NCBI RefSeq assembly: GCF_003403075.1
Contig: NZ_CP031557.1
Location: 2,294,001-2,358,000, forward strand
Direction: 5' to 3'
From: Flavobacterium psychrotrophum
Lineage (GTDB): Bacteria; Bacteroidota; Bacteroidia; Flavobacteriales; Flavobacteriaceae
Length of the DNA: 64,000 nt
In this document: positions 1 through 7,314 of the stretch, one piece after another
Position numbering within the stretch: position 1 is the first letter of the stretch
Layout: every line of letters starts with the position of its first letter
Notes under the pieces: model-generated
The model's database searches: none
What the model was told of the DNA's origin: nothing
What the model saw: only the letters and a program-made list of their open reading frames with translations
Translations under genes and position numbers: made by a program

Positions 1-547
1 GCGGCAGTAAAATACGTGTACACGATTTTATGAAGTATACATAGAAATTGCCTAATTTTTGGGTCGTTTTTTCGCGTAGTGCATTAAACAATATTGCCGC
101 TGCCGCCATACCTGTGGCTGCTGAAACAAACTGTAAAAACATAAGGAACAGCTGGCTAAGATAGCTTACGCCGGTTTCGCCGGAGTAATGTTGCAGGTTG
201 CAGTTTACTACAAACGATATTGAAGTATTAAAAGCCAGGTCGGGGCTCATGTTAGGGTTTTGGTCAGGATTTAGTGGTAACCACCCCTGGCACATAAGTA
301 CTGCCATACCTAATACGAACCAGATAAAGTTGAATGAAAGCATTACCTTAAGATGCTTCTTCCAGTCCATTTCTTCGTCTGGATCTATACCGCCTATGCG
401 GTAAAATAATTTTTCAAACGGGTTAAAAATGCCATTTAAAAATGTAGCATTACCCAGGTAGACCCTTGCAATATACCTGCCCAGCGGAACGCCAATAAGT
501 AGCGTAAGGGCAAACATAAAGAAGATTCCGATAATTTCTGTGTTCAT
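1..547 (-). CDS. kdpA: potassium-transporting ATPase subunit KdpA, N-terminal part (cut by window edge)
   Basis: KdpA is the K+-binding, channel-like subunit of the high-affinity KdpFABC pump in the inner membrane. Reading leftward from the ATG at 547, the protein begins MNTEIIGIFFMFALTLLIGV and continues through several hydrophobic segments with the family phrases NPFEKLFYRIGG, WLPLNPDQNPNMSPDLAFNT and ISFVVNCNLQHYSGE, the last belonging to the first selectivity-filter region. About 182 codons of roughly 560 are inside the window, so kdpB, kdpC and any kdpD lie beyond the left edge. kdpF ends 18 bp upstream, so the two are co-transcribed. Family assignment is secure; the missing C-terminus cannot be assessed. 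Confidence 0.95.
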   Translation of the reverse strand, partial: MNTEIIGIFFMFALTLLIGVPLGRYIARVYLGNATFLNGIFNPFEKLFYRIGGIDPDEEMDWKKHLKVMLSFNFIWFVLGMAVLMCQGWLPLNPDQNPNMSPDLAFNTSISFVVNCNLQHYSGETGVSYLSQLFLMFLQFVSAATGMAAAAILFNALREKTTQKLGNFYVYFIKSCTRILLP

Positions 548-565
548 GGAACTATTGGTTAAATA

Positions 566-643
566 TTAAAACTTCTGCGGTTTTATAAGCACGTAGCAGA
601 TATAGCCGAAAACAAAAAGCGAAAGGATAAATAATGCGGTCAT
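566..643 (-). CDS. kdpF: KdpF small subunit of the Kdp potassium pump (25 aa)
   Basis: This is a 25-residue single-helix peptide, MTALFILSLFVFGYICYVLI followed by KPQKF. In other bacteria KdpF stabilises the KdpABC complex, and the E. coli peptide is of similar size. The hydrophobic helix followed by a short basic-aromatic tail ending in KPxxF is the usual KdpF pattern. It sits immediately upstream of kdpA in the same direction and 5 bp downstream of another micro-membrane protein. It is easily missed because of its size; position and sequence together make the call strong. Confidence 0.88.
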   Translation of the reverse strand: MTALFILSLFVFGYICYVLIKPQKF

Positions 644-648
644 AACAA

Positions 649-735
649 TTATATTTTATCAAAATAATCAATGGCTTTGTAGCATAAGGTAAAAAGCACA
701 ACGCCCGAAGCAATAAGGATGAGTGTAGATATCAT
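649..735 (-). CDS. 28-aa single-helix membrane peptide upstream of kdpF
   Basis: An ATG at 735 opens a 28-codon frame encoding MISTLILIASGVVLFTLCYK then AIDYFDKI. It consists of one hydrophobic helix with a short charged tail, which is the same architecture as KdpF but not the same sequence. It ends 5 bp before the kdpF start and begins 9 bp after the stop of the 93-aa gene, so it lies in a tight operon. I cannot name a family. By position it could be a second accessory helix of the Kdp complex, which is inference. Confidence 0.6.
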   Translation of the reverse strand: MISTLILIASGVVLFTLCYKAIDYFDKI

Positions 736-744
736 ATGCTTTGA

Positions 745-1026
745 TTAAACGCCGGTGGCATTAATTTGTGAAACATATTCTTTGCTTAGCTGCGGAGGGA
801 AAAGATTAGCTACCCTGCAGTTGCGTATCTCCATAAAAGTGGAAACCGAAAATACGTAAACGTTGCCTATGGCATTTTTGGTTTCGTTGCTGCCGGTAGT
901 AAAGAGTAGTTCGGCAATTTCAAGACACTTACGGGCCCTGTTAATATTTCCCTGCTTAATAAAGGCTTTTGTTATCTCAGCAAATTGGGCAGCTTTTGTA
1001 CTAACTGTCTTTACATGATTTTTCAT
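745..1026 (-). CDS. conserved hypothetical protein heading the kdp operon (93 aa)
   Basis: A soluble 93-residue protein, starting MKNHVKTVSTKAAQFAEITK, with two predicted amphipathic helices: a TPR-like stretch around QGNINRARKCLEIAELLF, and NAIGNVYVFSVSTFME. The frame remains open back to 1077 but only through a TTG, so the ATG at 1026 is preferred. It is the first gene after the sigma-54-type promoter at 1125-1140 and is followed at 9 bp by the 28-aa peptide and then kdpF and kdpA. It lacks a signal peptide and membrane segments, so it is probably cytoplasmic. I faintly recall similar proteins ahead of kdp in related bacteria (possibly the DUF7674 group), but this is not verified. A regulatory or assembly role in Kdp is only suggested by position. 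Confidence 0.7.
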   Translation of the reverse strand: MKNHVKTVSTKAAQFAEITKAFIKQGNINRARKCLEIAELLFTTGSNETKNAIGNVYVFSVSTFMEIRNCRVANLFPPQLSKEYVSQINATGV

Positions 1027-1124
1027 TTTGAAATGTATTTTTTGTTTTCCTTCTATTAGGCAAAATACATACCTCAAAACATAACAAAATACAATTCACT
1101 GATTTATAGAGCAATAAAATAAAA

Positions 1125-1140
1125 ACAGGCTTTGTGCCAA
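1125..1140 (-). promoter_or_regulatory. candidate sigma-54 (-24/-12) promoter for the kdp operon
   Basis: On the minus strand the sequence reads TTGGCAC, five bases, then CTGT. The -24 element TTGGCAC is a perfect match to the sigma-54 consensus; the -12 element keeps the G at the right distance (GG-N10-G) but has T instead of the following C. A start about 12 bp downstream, near 1113, gives an 87-nt leader to the ATG at 1026. The adjacent gene at 1234-2580 encodes a GAFTGA-containing sigma-54 activator, which makes the match more meaningful. Confidence 0.6.
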
Positions 1141-1142
1141 AA

Positions 1143-1189
1143 AAAAACCTATCATAATGAAAAAATCATTTTCATTATGATAGGTTTTT
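1143..1189. terminator. perfect 21-bp hairpin, bidirectional-type terminator
   Basis: Arms 1143-1163 and 1169-1189 are perfectly complementary with a 5-nt loop. The stem starts with A-runs and ends with T-runs, so it would work as a terminator on either strand. On the minus strand it lies 45 bp after the response-regulator stop at 1234 and just upstream of the sigma-54-type promoter. It separates that gene from the kdp operon. Its position just upstream of the promoter also leaves open a second role as a protein-binding dyad. Confidence 0.75.
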
Positions 1190-1233
1190 CCAAAAGGCTA
1201 ATGTTTTAGTAGTAGCCGGAATATTACCAAAGA

Positions 1234-2580
1234 CTATTGCAGCTTGTACTCATCTACCTTACGGTAAAGTGTTGCAATACCTATCTTTAAAAGCTTTGCA
1301 GCATCAGATTTGTTTCCATTGGTATAGTTAAGCACCTTTTGTATGTGCAATTTTTCGGCTGATGCCAGAGAGAATGCAGATAATACATTTGTGTTGTTTC
1401 CTGGCTCTAACTGTTCTTTTATTTCAGATGGCAGGTTATCAATCTGTAATTCGCAGGTATTTTCCAGGGTTACGCTACGTTCAATAACATTGCGCAGTTC
1501 CCGTATGTTACCGGGCCAGTCATAATACCGTAACAGCTGGATTATTTTACCGGCCATTGGTTTAATAGCCTTATTATTCTTTTCTGCAAATTGCTGCAGG
1601 AAATGATTGGCGAGCAATTCAATATCTGAAACACGATCCCTTAAAGGCGGCAGGTGAATCTTAAAAACGGATAGCCTGTAATAAAGATCCATCCTGAATT
1701 TTCCGCGTTCAATTTCCTCTTTAAGATTACGGTTTGTAGCGGCTATGATACGGATATTTGTTTTTTGGGGTTTGGTATCACCTACCGGTAAAAACTCCCC
1801 TGTTTCGAGCACACGCAATAGCTTCGCCTGCAAGTCAAGTGGCATCTCTCCTATTTCGTCAAGAAACACCGTGCCTTTGTCGGCCTCCAGCAGTAACCCT
1901 TTTTTGTTTCTTAAAGCACCTGTAAAAGCGCCTTCTTTATGGCCAAAAAGCTCGCTTTCAAGAAGGTCATGACTAATGGCAGAACAATTTATAGCTAAAA
2001 AATTTTCTGACTTTCGGTTACTGTTTTGGTGTATGGCATTAGCAAAAACTTCTTTACCTGTACCCGTTTCACCTGTAAGCAACACCGTAATGTCTGAACT
2101 GCTGGCTTTCTTTGCAAGATCACTGGCTTCTGCAATTTCTGCCGATACACCTATTATTTTCCCAAAAGAGAATGTGGTATCTAACCGGGCCTCAAGGCGG
2201 GCAACTTTTTTTGTAAGATGGCTTTTTTCTATAGCATTATGTATCAGCGGTATGATTTTGTTATTTTCATCGCCTTTTACAATATAATTAAACGCTCCAT
2301 TCTTTATGGCCTGTACACCATCAGGAATGTTGCCGTATGCTGTAATTAATATCACTTCGGTTCCGGGGGAGCGCGCTATAATTTCAGGCACAAGATCTAC
2401 GCCATTGCCATCCGGCAGCCTCACATCGCATAGCACAACGTCAAATTCCCCTTTTTCGACTTTTTTCAGTCCTGATTTACAATCTGCGGCTTCTTCAACT
2501 TCAAAACCTTCCAGCCTTATAATACGCGCAGTAAGGTTACGAAGTTTTTCCTCATCATCTATTATTAGTATTTTTTTCAT
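1234..2580 (-). CDS. sigma-54-dependent response regulator (NtrC type)
   Basis: A 448-residue activator with three domains. The receiver (about 1-115) has phosphoacceptor D52 in CDVRLPDG. The AAA+ sigma-54 interaction domain (about 140-370) has Walker A GETGTGKE at 170-177, the sigma-54 contact loop GAFTGA at 217-222 and a GNIREL motif. A Fis-type helix-turn-helix forms the C-terminus (LLKIGIATLYRKVDEY). Intact GAFTGA means it should act with sigma-54 RNA polymerase. No histidine kinase lies beside it; the partner kinase is unknown. The kdp operon is next downstream on the same strand and carries a -24/-12 promoter, so I infer this is its activator. It could also act elsewhere. Its own promoter was not identified. 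Confidence 0.93.
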   Translation of the reverse strand: MKKILIIDDEEKLRNLTARIIRLEGFEVEEAADCKSGLKKVEKGEFDVVLCDVRLPDGNGVDLVPEIIARSPGTEVILITAYGNIPDGVQAIKNGAFNYIVKGDENNKIIPLIHNAIEKSHLTKKVARLEARLDTTFSFGKIIGVSAEIAEASDLAKKASSSDITVLLTGETGTGKEVFANAIHQNSNRKSENFLAINCSAISHDLLESELFGHKEGAFTGALRNKKGLLLEADKGTVFLDEIGEMPLDLQAKLLRVLETGEFLPVGDTKPQKTNIRIIAATNRNLKEEIERGKFRMDLYYRLSVFKIHLPPLRDRVSDIELLANHFLQQFAEKNNKAIKPMAGKIIQLLRYYDWPGNIRELRNVIERSVTLENTCELQIDNLPSEIKEQLEPGNNTNVLSAFSLASAEKLHIQKVLNYTNGNKSDAAKLLKIGIATLYRKVDEYKLQ

Positions 2581-2762
2581 TTGGAGGCCTGTTATATTAT
2601 TTTACAAATGCCGCTACTGCATTCTGTACAAAGTACTGTAATTTATTTAGTAGTAAGATTTTTTTCGATTAAAATTTTGGTAATGTGCTTTTACTCATTA
2701 CACACTTCAACTTTATTACTGATACTAATTATCATTCAGCGGCAAAATTGTTTACTACCTAC

Positions 2763-2809
2763 ACTAAATTAAATGGTGCCGGATTATCTCCGGCACCATT
2801 TAATTTAGT
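2763..2809. terminator. strong 20-bp hairpin terminator
   Basis: Arms 2763-2782 and 2790-2809 form a perfect 20-bp stem with the GC-rich core GGTGCCGG, a 7-nt loop and A/T-rich outer ends. On the minus strand it overlaps the last codons and stop of the 50-aa membrane protein, so it probably ends the gdhA-small-protein transcript before the response-regulator gene. Confidence 0.8.
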
Positions 2810-2952
2810 ATCATTTGAAACATTAGTAAGGTAAGTATCGACACGGTAGCTATTTGTATCGTGAGGATCAACTTGTTTTTCTTTTGAAAGGATTTATCCG
2901 CTTCTTCCATAATGGAAAAAAAGTGCGAATGAAACTTTTTATATCTTTTCAT
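2800..2952 (-). CDS. small single-helix membrane protein (50 aa)
   Basis: The frame from the ATG at 2952 encodes a basic, aromatic-rich start (MKRYKKFHSHFF), an internal second ATG at 2910 (MEEADKSFQKKNK), then one hydrophobic helix of about 20 residues (LILTIQIATVSILTLLMFQM) and stop. The internal start would give 36 aa. It lies downstream of gdhA and the 39-aa peptide on the same strand, and its stop is embedded in the terminator hairpin, a placement typical of the last gene of an operon. No family recognised. The coding call rests on length, hydrophobic pattern and position only. Confidence 0.45.
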   Translation of the reverse strand: MKRYKKFHSHFFSIMEEADKSFQKKNKLILTIQIATVSILTLLMFQMILN

Positions 2953-3018
2953 TACGTTGATAATTTAATAGTTGCAGAAATGCACAAAATAGTGAAAGCG
3001 CCATGGCACATAATAAAT

Positions 3019-3138
3019 CTATTGAGGCAGGATATGCACCATACCAAAGAAAATGGCTGTGCACATTGTTATAAACCCTACTATTGCGGCCAGTGCTACT
3101 GCAAATACTTTTACTATTGTATAGAGTTTTTTAACCAT
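3019..3138 (-). CDS. small membrane protein directly downstream of gdhA (39 aa)
   Basis: Seven bases after the gdhA stop an ATG opens a 39-codon frame: MVKKLYTIVKVFAVALAAIV, then GFITMCTAIFFGMVHILPQ. It has a lysine-rich N-terminus and one or two closely packed hydrophobic segments, as in a small inner-membrane peptide. The 7-bp gap suggests translation from the gdhA messenger. No family recognised. A role connected to glutamate or ammonium metabolism is only suggested by position. Confidence 0.5.
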   Translation of the reverse strand: MVKKLYTIVKVFAVALAAIVGFITMCTAIFFGMVHILPQ

Positions 3139-3145
3139 GATGTAT

Positions 3146-4438
3146 TTATTTTAAAGTATTTAACTGCAATCCGGCTACAGTATCCATACCCATCTGTTCC
3201 TCAGTTTTTTTTGCTACCCTGTCTAAAGCTATTACGTAAGCGGCAATCCTTGGTGAAATGGTGTATAGTTCGGCTGTGGAGAAAACTTCGTGGAAACTTT
3301 TTTGAAGTACCTGTTCCATTCGGAAATTTACCTGGGCAACATCCCATTTTTGGTTAAGGGAATTTTGCAGCCATTCAAAGTAAGATACCGTTACCCCACC
3401 TGCATTAGCCAATACATCAGGAACAACCAGTACATGGTTTGATTTAAGTATGATATCCGCATCAGACGAAACTGGACCGTTAGCTACTTCTACAATTAAC
3501 ATTGCTTTAATGTTGCCGGCATTTTCATCGGTTATTGCATTTTCCATCGCAGCAGGAATAAGAACATCTACAGGCAATTCAAGTAATTCTTCATGCTGTA
3601 TAACATTTGCTTTAGTGTATCCTGCAAAGCTTTTATTCTCATTGTAATAAACAATAAGCTCAGGAATATTGAGCCCGTAAATATTGCATAAGGCAGTGTT
3701 TACATCGCTTACTGCTACTATCTTCATTCCTTTTTCATATAAAAACAGTGCAGTATACATGCCAACATTACCAAAACCCTGTATCGCTACCTTTGCGCCC
3801 ATCGGGTTTATTTTCATGTGCTCCAGGGCAAGCAGCGTTATAATGCTTACGCCACGGCCTGTTGCCTCTACACGCCCTACAGAGCCACCATGCTTAAGGT
3901 GTTTACCGGTTACAACACCGGGCATTTTTTTGCCATGTATCTTCGAAAACTCGTCCATCAGCCATCCCATTTCATCGGCACCTGTGCCCATATCGGGGGC
4001 AGGTACATCTTTATCGGGGCCGAACACATGCGCAAGCTTACTGGTATATGCCCTGGTAATACGTTCCAGTTCGGCTTTAGAGTAATCAAGCGGGTTGCAA
4101 ATAACACCGCCTTTAGCCCCGCCAAACGGAATACCGTTAACGGCTGTTTTCCAGGTCATCCATGCCGCAAGAGCTTTAACCTCGTCAAGGTTTACACAGG
4201 TATTATAACGTATGCCACCTTTAGACGGGCCTAATACAGTTGAGTGTACCACACGGAAACCTTCAAAAGATTTCAATTGCCCGTTATCCAGCTCTATATC
4301 AAAATTTACCTTAACAATTTTTTCCGGTGTTTGTAATTTCTGGCGTAGGACATCGCTAACGTGTAATAAATCAGCAGCTTTATTAAAACGGTCAAGCATG
4401 CTCTCAAATGGGTTATGCTTTATTATTTCTGTATTCAT
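3146..4438 (-). CDS. gdhA: glutamate dehydrogenase (Glu/Leu/Phe/Val dehydrogenase family)
   Basis: A 430-residue cytoplasmic enzyme interconverting glutamate and 2-oxoglutarate plus ammonium. The substrate domain carries HSTVLGPSKGGIRY and PFGGAKGGV, with the catalytic lysine in GGAKGG, and VPAPDMGT. The Rossmann domain carries IQGFGNVG followed by a beta-strand ending in VSDVN, and HGGSVGRVEATGRGV links the two. Length and layout match the hexameric GDH-50 class (RocG/GudB-like). The cofactor is not certain from sequence. Two micro-membrane proteins follow on the same strand. A 10-bp inverted repeat lies about 125 bp upstream of the start, a possible regulator site. Confidence 0.93.
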   Translation of the reverse strand: MNTEIIKHNPFESMLDRFNKAADLLHVSDVLRQKLQTPEKIVKVNFDIELDNGQLKSFEGFRVVHSTVLGPSKGGIRYNTCVNLDEVKALAAWMTWKTAVNGIPFGGAKGGVICNPLDYSKAELERITRAYTSKLAHVFGPDKDVPAPDMGTGADEMGWLMDEFSKIHGKKMPGVVTGKHLKHGGSVGRVEATGRGVSIITLLALEHMKINPMGAKVAIQGFGNVGMYTALFLYEKGMKIVAVSDVNTALCNIYGLNIPELIVYYNENKSFAGYTKANVIQHEELLELPVDVLIPAAMENAITDENAGNIKAMLIVEVANGPVSSDADIILKSNHVLVVPDVLANAGGVTVSYFEWLQNSLNQKWDVAQVNFRMEQVLQKSFHEVFSTAELYTISPRIAAYVIALDRVAKKTEEQMGMDTVAGLQLNTLK

Positions 4439-4561
4439 TTTTAGATTTGTTTAAAACTGATTTCTAATAGGCAAATGATATACCGAAATAACCTAAAAAA
4501 CACAAATCTTTGATTTTAAGAAACTTAACCCCATTGTTTTTTTTAGGTACAATCCCCGACC

Positions 4562-4594
4562 TATCAAATTGATAATTAGATTTCCAATTTGATA
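4562..4594. promoter_or_regulatory. perfect 10-bp inverted repeat upstream of gdhA
   Basis: TATCAAATTG at 4562-4571 is mirrored by CAATTTGATA at 4585-4594. The centre is about 140 bp upstream of the gdhA start. Arm length and symmetry fit a dimeric regulator site, but no regulator gene adjoins it, so the role is inferred. Confidence 0.35.
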
Positions 4595-4905
4595 TTCCTT
4601 GTGCTGGTTTATATCTAAACCCGGTTTGGGCTATTTAATGAAAATCAATCAATTTCTTTGACCGAACCTGAATTTTACAATCCATTTTTTTCTAGAAGAT
4701 AACATAATAATAAAATTTAAAGTAGTCATATAGCGGAATACTCTTAATGATGCCATTATCGCTCCTGCATCTTTAATAAAAACGCTTACTGACCATAAAA
4801 TAGCAGACGAAGAACATAAAACGTATAGATACAAAAGATGGCGCATAAGCAGAACGCATTTCAAAGAAATAGTACCTATATTAAAGGACGTCCTAATAAC
4901 ATGTA

Positions 4906-4944
4906 AACTGCCCCCAAAAAGCCAGACACTATTTGGGGGCAGTT
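4906..4944 (-). terminator. hairpin terminator downstream of pgl
   Basis: Arms AACTGCCCCCAAA (4906-4918) and TTTGGGGGCAGTT (4932-4944) pair perfectly over 13 bp around a 13-nt loop. It is 115 bp beyond the pgl stop on the minus strand. A run of U does not follow directly, so efficiency is uncertain. Confidence 0.5.
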
Positions 4945-5059
4945 CAATTTACAGGCTTTTTATTTCCCCTGCAATCACAAAAGTTTTAAAAAACAACCAA
5001 AATATCCGTTGCAGAAGCGATACAGTTTTCATTCCGAAAAAAGTAATGAGTCAGTAGAC

Positions 5060-5779
5060 TTATAGTGTTTCTCTCGCAGCGGCTTTATCAGTCAGGAAAA
5101 GTAATTTACCATCTACTGGCTTTAATAACTGCGTTGGATATTTTTCGGGGTTATACTCCCCATGTAAAACTTCATGTAAGGCATGTGCTTTATTTTCGCC
5201 AAAGGTAACCACTACAATCTCATTAGCCCTGTTAATAAGGGGTGCTGTTAAGGTAATGCGGTACATACTTTGTGGCGCAAGATAATAAGCATCTACCCAT
5301 TTTTTATCTTCTTTTAGTACAGCTTCACCCGGAAAAAGCGATGCGGTATGCCCGTCATCACCCATGCCTAATAAAATAAGGTCAAACTTTCCATCCTTGC
5401 CTGCAATATCTCTTATAGATTTTTCATATTCGATGGCATAATCTCCTGGTGTAACACCATCTTTATACATATGGAATATGTTACCTTTTGGTATAGGAAC
5501 ATGATTAAGAAGCGATTCAGCCGACATTTTAGCATTGCTTAAATCGTCTTCAAGAGGAACCCAGCGTTCATCTCCCCAAAAAACAAAAACCTTATTCCAG
5601 TCTATTTTTGACAGATATTCCGGTGTAGCCAAAAGCTTATATAAACCAACAGGCGATGAGCCACCCGTTAAGGCCACTACAAATTGGTTACGCTCCTGTA
5701 TTGCATTTTGCGCAGCTGCTACAAAAATTTCAGCTGCGTGGATTGCTATTTCTTCTTTAGTATTAAATATAGTTACCAT
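5060..5779 (-). CDS. pgl: 6-phosphogluconolactonase
   Basis: A 239-residue DevB/SOL-type lactonase hydrolysing 6-phosphoglucono-1,5-lactone to 6-phosphogluconate. Family motifs are ALTGGSSPVGLYKLLA near the start, VFWGDERWVP, and GMGDDGHTASLFPG, which contains the catalytic histidine. Its start overlaps the end of zwf by 17 bp, indicating translational coupling in the order gnd-zwf-pgl. It catalyses the middle step between Zwf and Gnd, so all three oxidative pentose phosphate enzymes are made from one transcript. It is the last gene, with the terminator at 4906-4944. Confidence 0.95.
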   Translation of the reverse strand: MVTIFNTKEEIAIHAAEIFVAAAQNAIQERNQFVVALTGGSSPVGLYKLLATPEYLSKIDWNKVFVFWGDERWVPLEDDLSNAKMSAESLLNHVPIPKGNIFHMYKDGVTPGDYAIEYEKSIRDIAGKDGKFDLILLGMGDDGHTASLFPGEAVLKEDKKWVDAYYLAPQSMYRITLTAPLINRANEIVVVTFGENKAHALHEVLHGEYNPEKYPTQLLKPVDGKLLFLTDKAAARETL

Positions 5780-7298
5780 CGGCTACTTTTTCTTTTACTT
5801 CTTTATACGTGTTAGATATCCAGGCATGTCCCTGGCGTGCAAGTAATGCATCGGCAGCTTCCGGCCCCCAGCTTCCGGCATGGTATTTATGCAAATTTGA
5901 AACTTTATCGGCCTCCCAGGCCTCCTGAATGGTGGTTACTACATCCCAGGCCTCTTCCACCTGATCTGAACGCATAAAAAGCGTAGGGTCTCCCAGCAAA
6001 GCATCCTGTAGTAGTGTCTCATAAGCTTCAGGCGATTTAGTACTGCACGAAAAATAATCAAATACCATCTCTGCCGGTTTTAAAGACAGCGATAAACCGG
6101 TTTTTTTTGTCATAAATTGTAACCTTATATCCATAGCCGGCTGAATATTTATAATCAAACGGTTAGGAAGCAGCGCATCATTACCCGAAGAGAATGTTGA
6201 GTGTGGCACCTCTTTAAACTGAATTACTATAGACGATTGTTTTTCCTGCATCCTTTTACCGGTGCGAACATAAAAGGGCACATCCTGCCAGCGGGCATTA
6301 TCTAAATAAAATTTTATGGCTACAAATGTTTCTGTAACAGAATCTGTGGCAACGCCTTTTTCGGTATGGTATCCCTGTACGCTTTTTCCATTTATAGAAC
6401 CTGCATCATACTGGCCTCTAACAGTATAATGATCTACCTCTTGTGGTGTTATGCGGCGTATCGATTTCAATACATCGGCCTTGCGATTTCGTATTTCATC
6501 TGCCTGTAAAGAACTGGGTGCCTCCATGGCTACCATAGTTAAAATTTGAAGCAGGTGGTTTTGTATCATATCTTTTAAAGCCCCGGTGCCTTCATAAAAG
6601 CCACCGCGATCTTCTACCCCAACTTCCTCGGCAACTGTAATTTGTACTGAATCGATAAATTTACTGTTCCAGAGCGGCTCAAACATAATATTGCTAAAGC
6701 GGAAAGCAAGTATGTTTTGTACCGTTTCTTTACCTAAATAATGGTCTATACGGTAAATTTGCTTTTCCTGAAATGTTTGTGCTAATAGTTCATTAAGCGC
6801 TACTGCCGAAGCCTTATTGTAACCAAATGGCTTTTCTACAATAATACGGTCCTGATCCGGATTAGCAGCAAGGCTAAATTTATTGATATTGTTAGATATT
6901 GTAGCAATAAATGATGGCGCTATAGACAGGTAGAAAAGGCGGTTAGCACGCTCGCCAAAAATAACATCAGTTTTATCTAATTCAAGTTTTAGATCACTAT
7001 ACGAATCTTCACTATCTATATTGTACTGAAAATAAGTTATGTTAGCCGCAAACTGCTGGTAAGCTTCATCAGACGTTATTTTGTTTCTCGAAAATTCTGC
7101 CAGGTTGGTTTTTACGTAGTCCCGAAATAATTCGTCACTATTATCTGCCCTGCCTAATGCTACGATCTTAAACTTTTCGGGCATGCGCCCATCAAGGTAA
7201 AGATTATAAAATGCAGGAAAAAGCTTTCTTTTTGCCAAATCGCCCGTTGCCCCAAAAATAAGGATAATGGTTGGCTTTATTTTTTTGATGTTAGTCAT
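5763..7298 (-). CDS. zwf: glucose-6-phosphate 1-dehydrogenase
   Basis: A 511-residue cytoplasmic enzyme oxidising glucose 6-phosphate to the lactone. The N-terminal nucleotide site reads IFGATGDLAKRKLFPAFYNL, followed by the ALGRAD segment whose arginine commonly contacts the NADP phosphate. The substrate/catalytic motif RIDHYLGKETVQN holds the active histidine. VEKPFG and FEPLWN are also present. Length matches the family. gnd ends 16 bp upstream and pgl overlaps its 3' end. Cofactor preference (NADP, NAD or both) is not settled by the sequence. Confidence 0.97.
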   Translation of the reverse strand: MTNIKKIKPTIILIFGATGDLAKRKLFPAFYNLYLDGRMPEKFKIVALGRADNSDELFRDYVKTNLAEFSRNKITSDEAYQQFAANITYFQYNIDSEDSYSDLKLELDKTDVIFGERANRLFYLSIAPSFIATISNNINKFSLAANPDQDRIIVEKPFGYNKASAVALNELLAQTFQEKQIYRIDHYLGKETVQNILAFRFSNIMFEPLWNSKFIDSVQITVAEEVGVEDRGGFYEGTGALKDMIQNHLLQILTMVAMEAPSSLQADEIRNRKADVLKSIRRITPQEVDHYTVRGQYDAGSINGKSVQGYHTEKGVATDSVTETFVAIKFYLDNARWQDVPFYVRTGKRMQEKQSSIVIQFKEVPHSTFSSGNDALLPNRLIINIQPAMDIRLQFMTKKTGLSLSLKPAEMVFDYFSCSTKSPEAYETLLQDALLGDPTLFMRSDQVEEAWDVVTTIQEAWEADKVSNLHKYHAGSWGPEAADALLARQGHAWISNTYKEVKEKVADGNYI

Positions 7299-7314
7299 CT
7301 TGTTCGATTAGAAT

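Larger units (their letters stand above)
4439..5059. other. 621-bp intergenic region between gdhA and pgl
   Basis: No convincing gene. It holds the gdhA leader, a perfect inverted repeat TATCAAATTG / CAATTTGATA (4562-4571 and 4585-4594, 13-nt spacer) and the terminator at 4906-4944 belonging to pgl. A 71-codon minus frame at 4649-4864 has no recognisable features and was not called. Confidence 0.6.

Noticed and set aside
1143..1189. 21-bp palindrome read as an upstream activator site for the kdp promoter
   Set aside because: Its A- and T-run flanks and placement after the regulator stop fit a terminator better; sigma-54 activator sites are usually further upstream.
4649..4864. 71-codon minus frame in the gdhA-pgl gap
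   Set aside because: No recognisable motif or coherent membrane topology, and no operon context; kept as non-coding.
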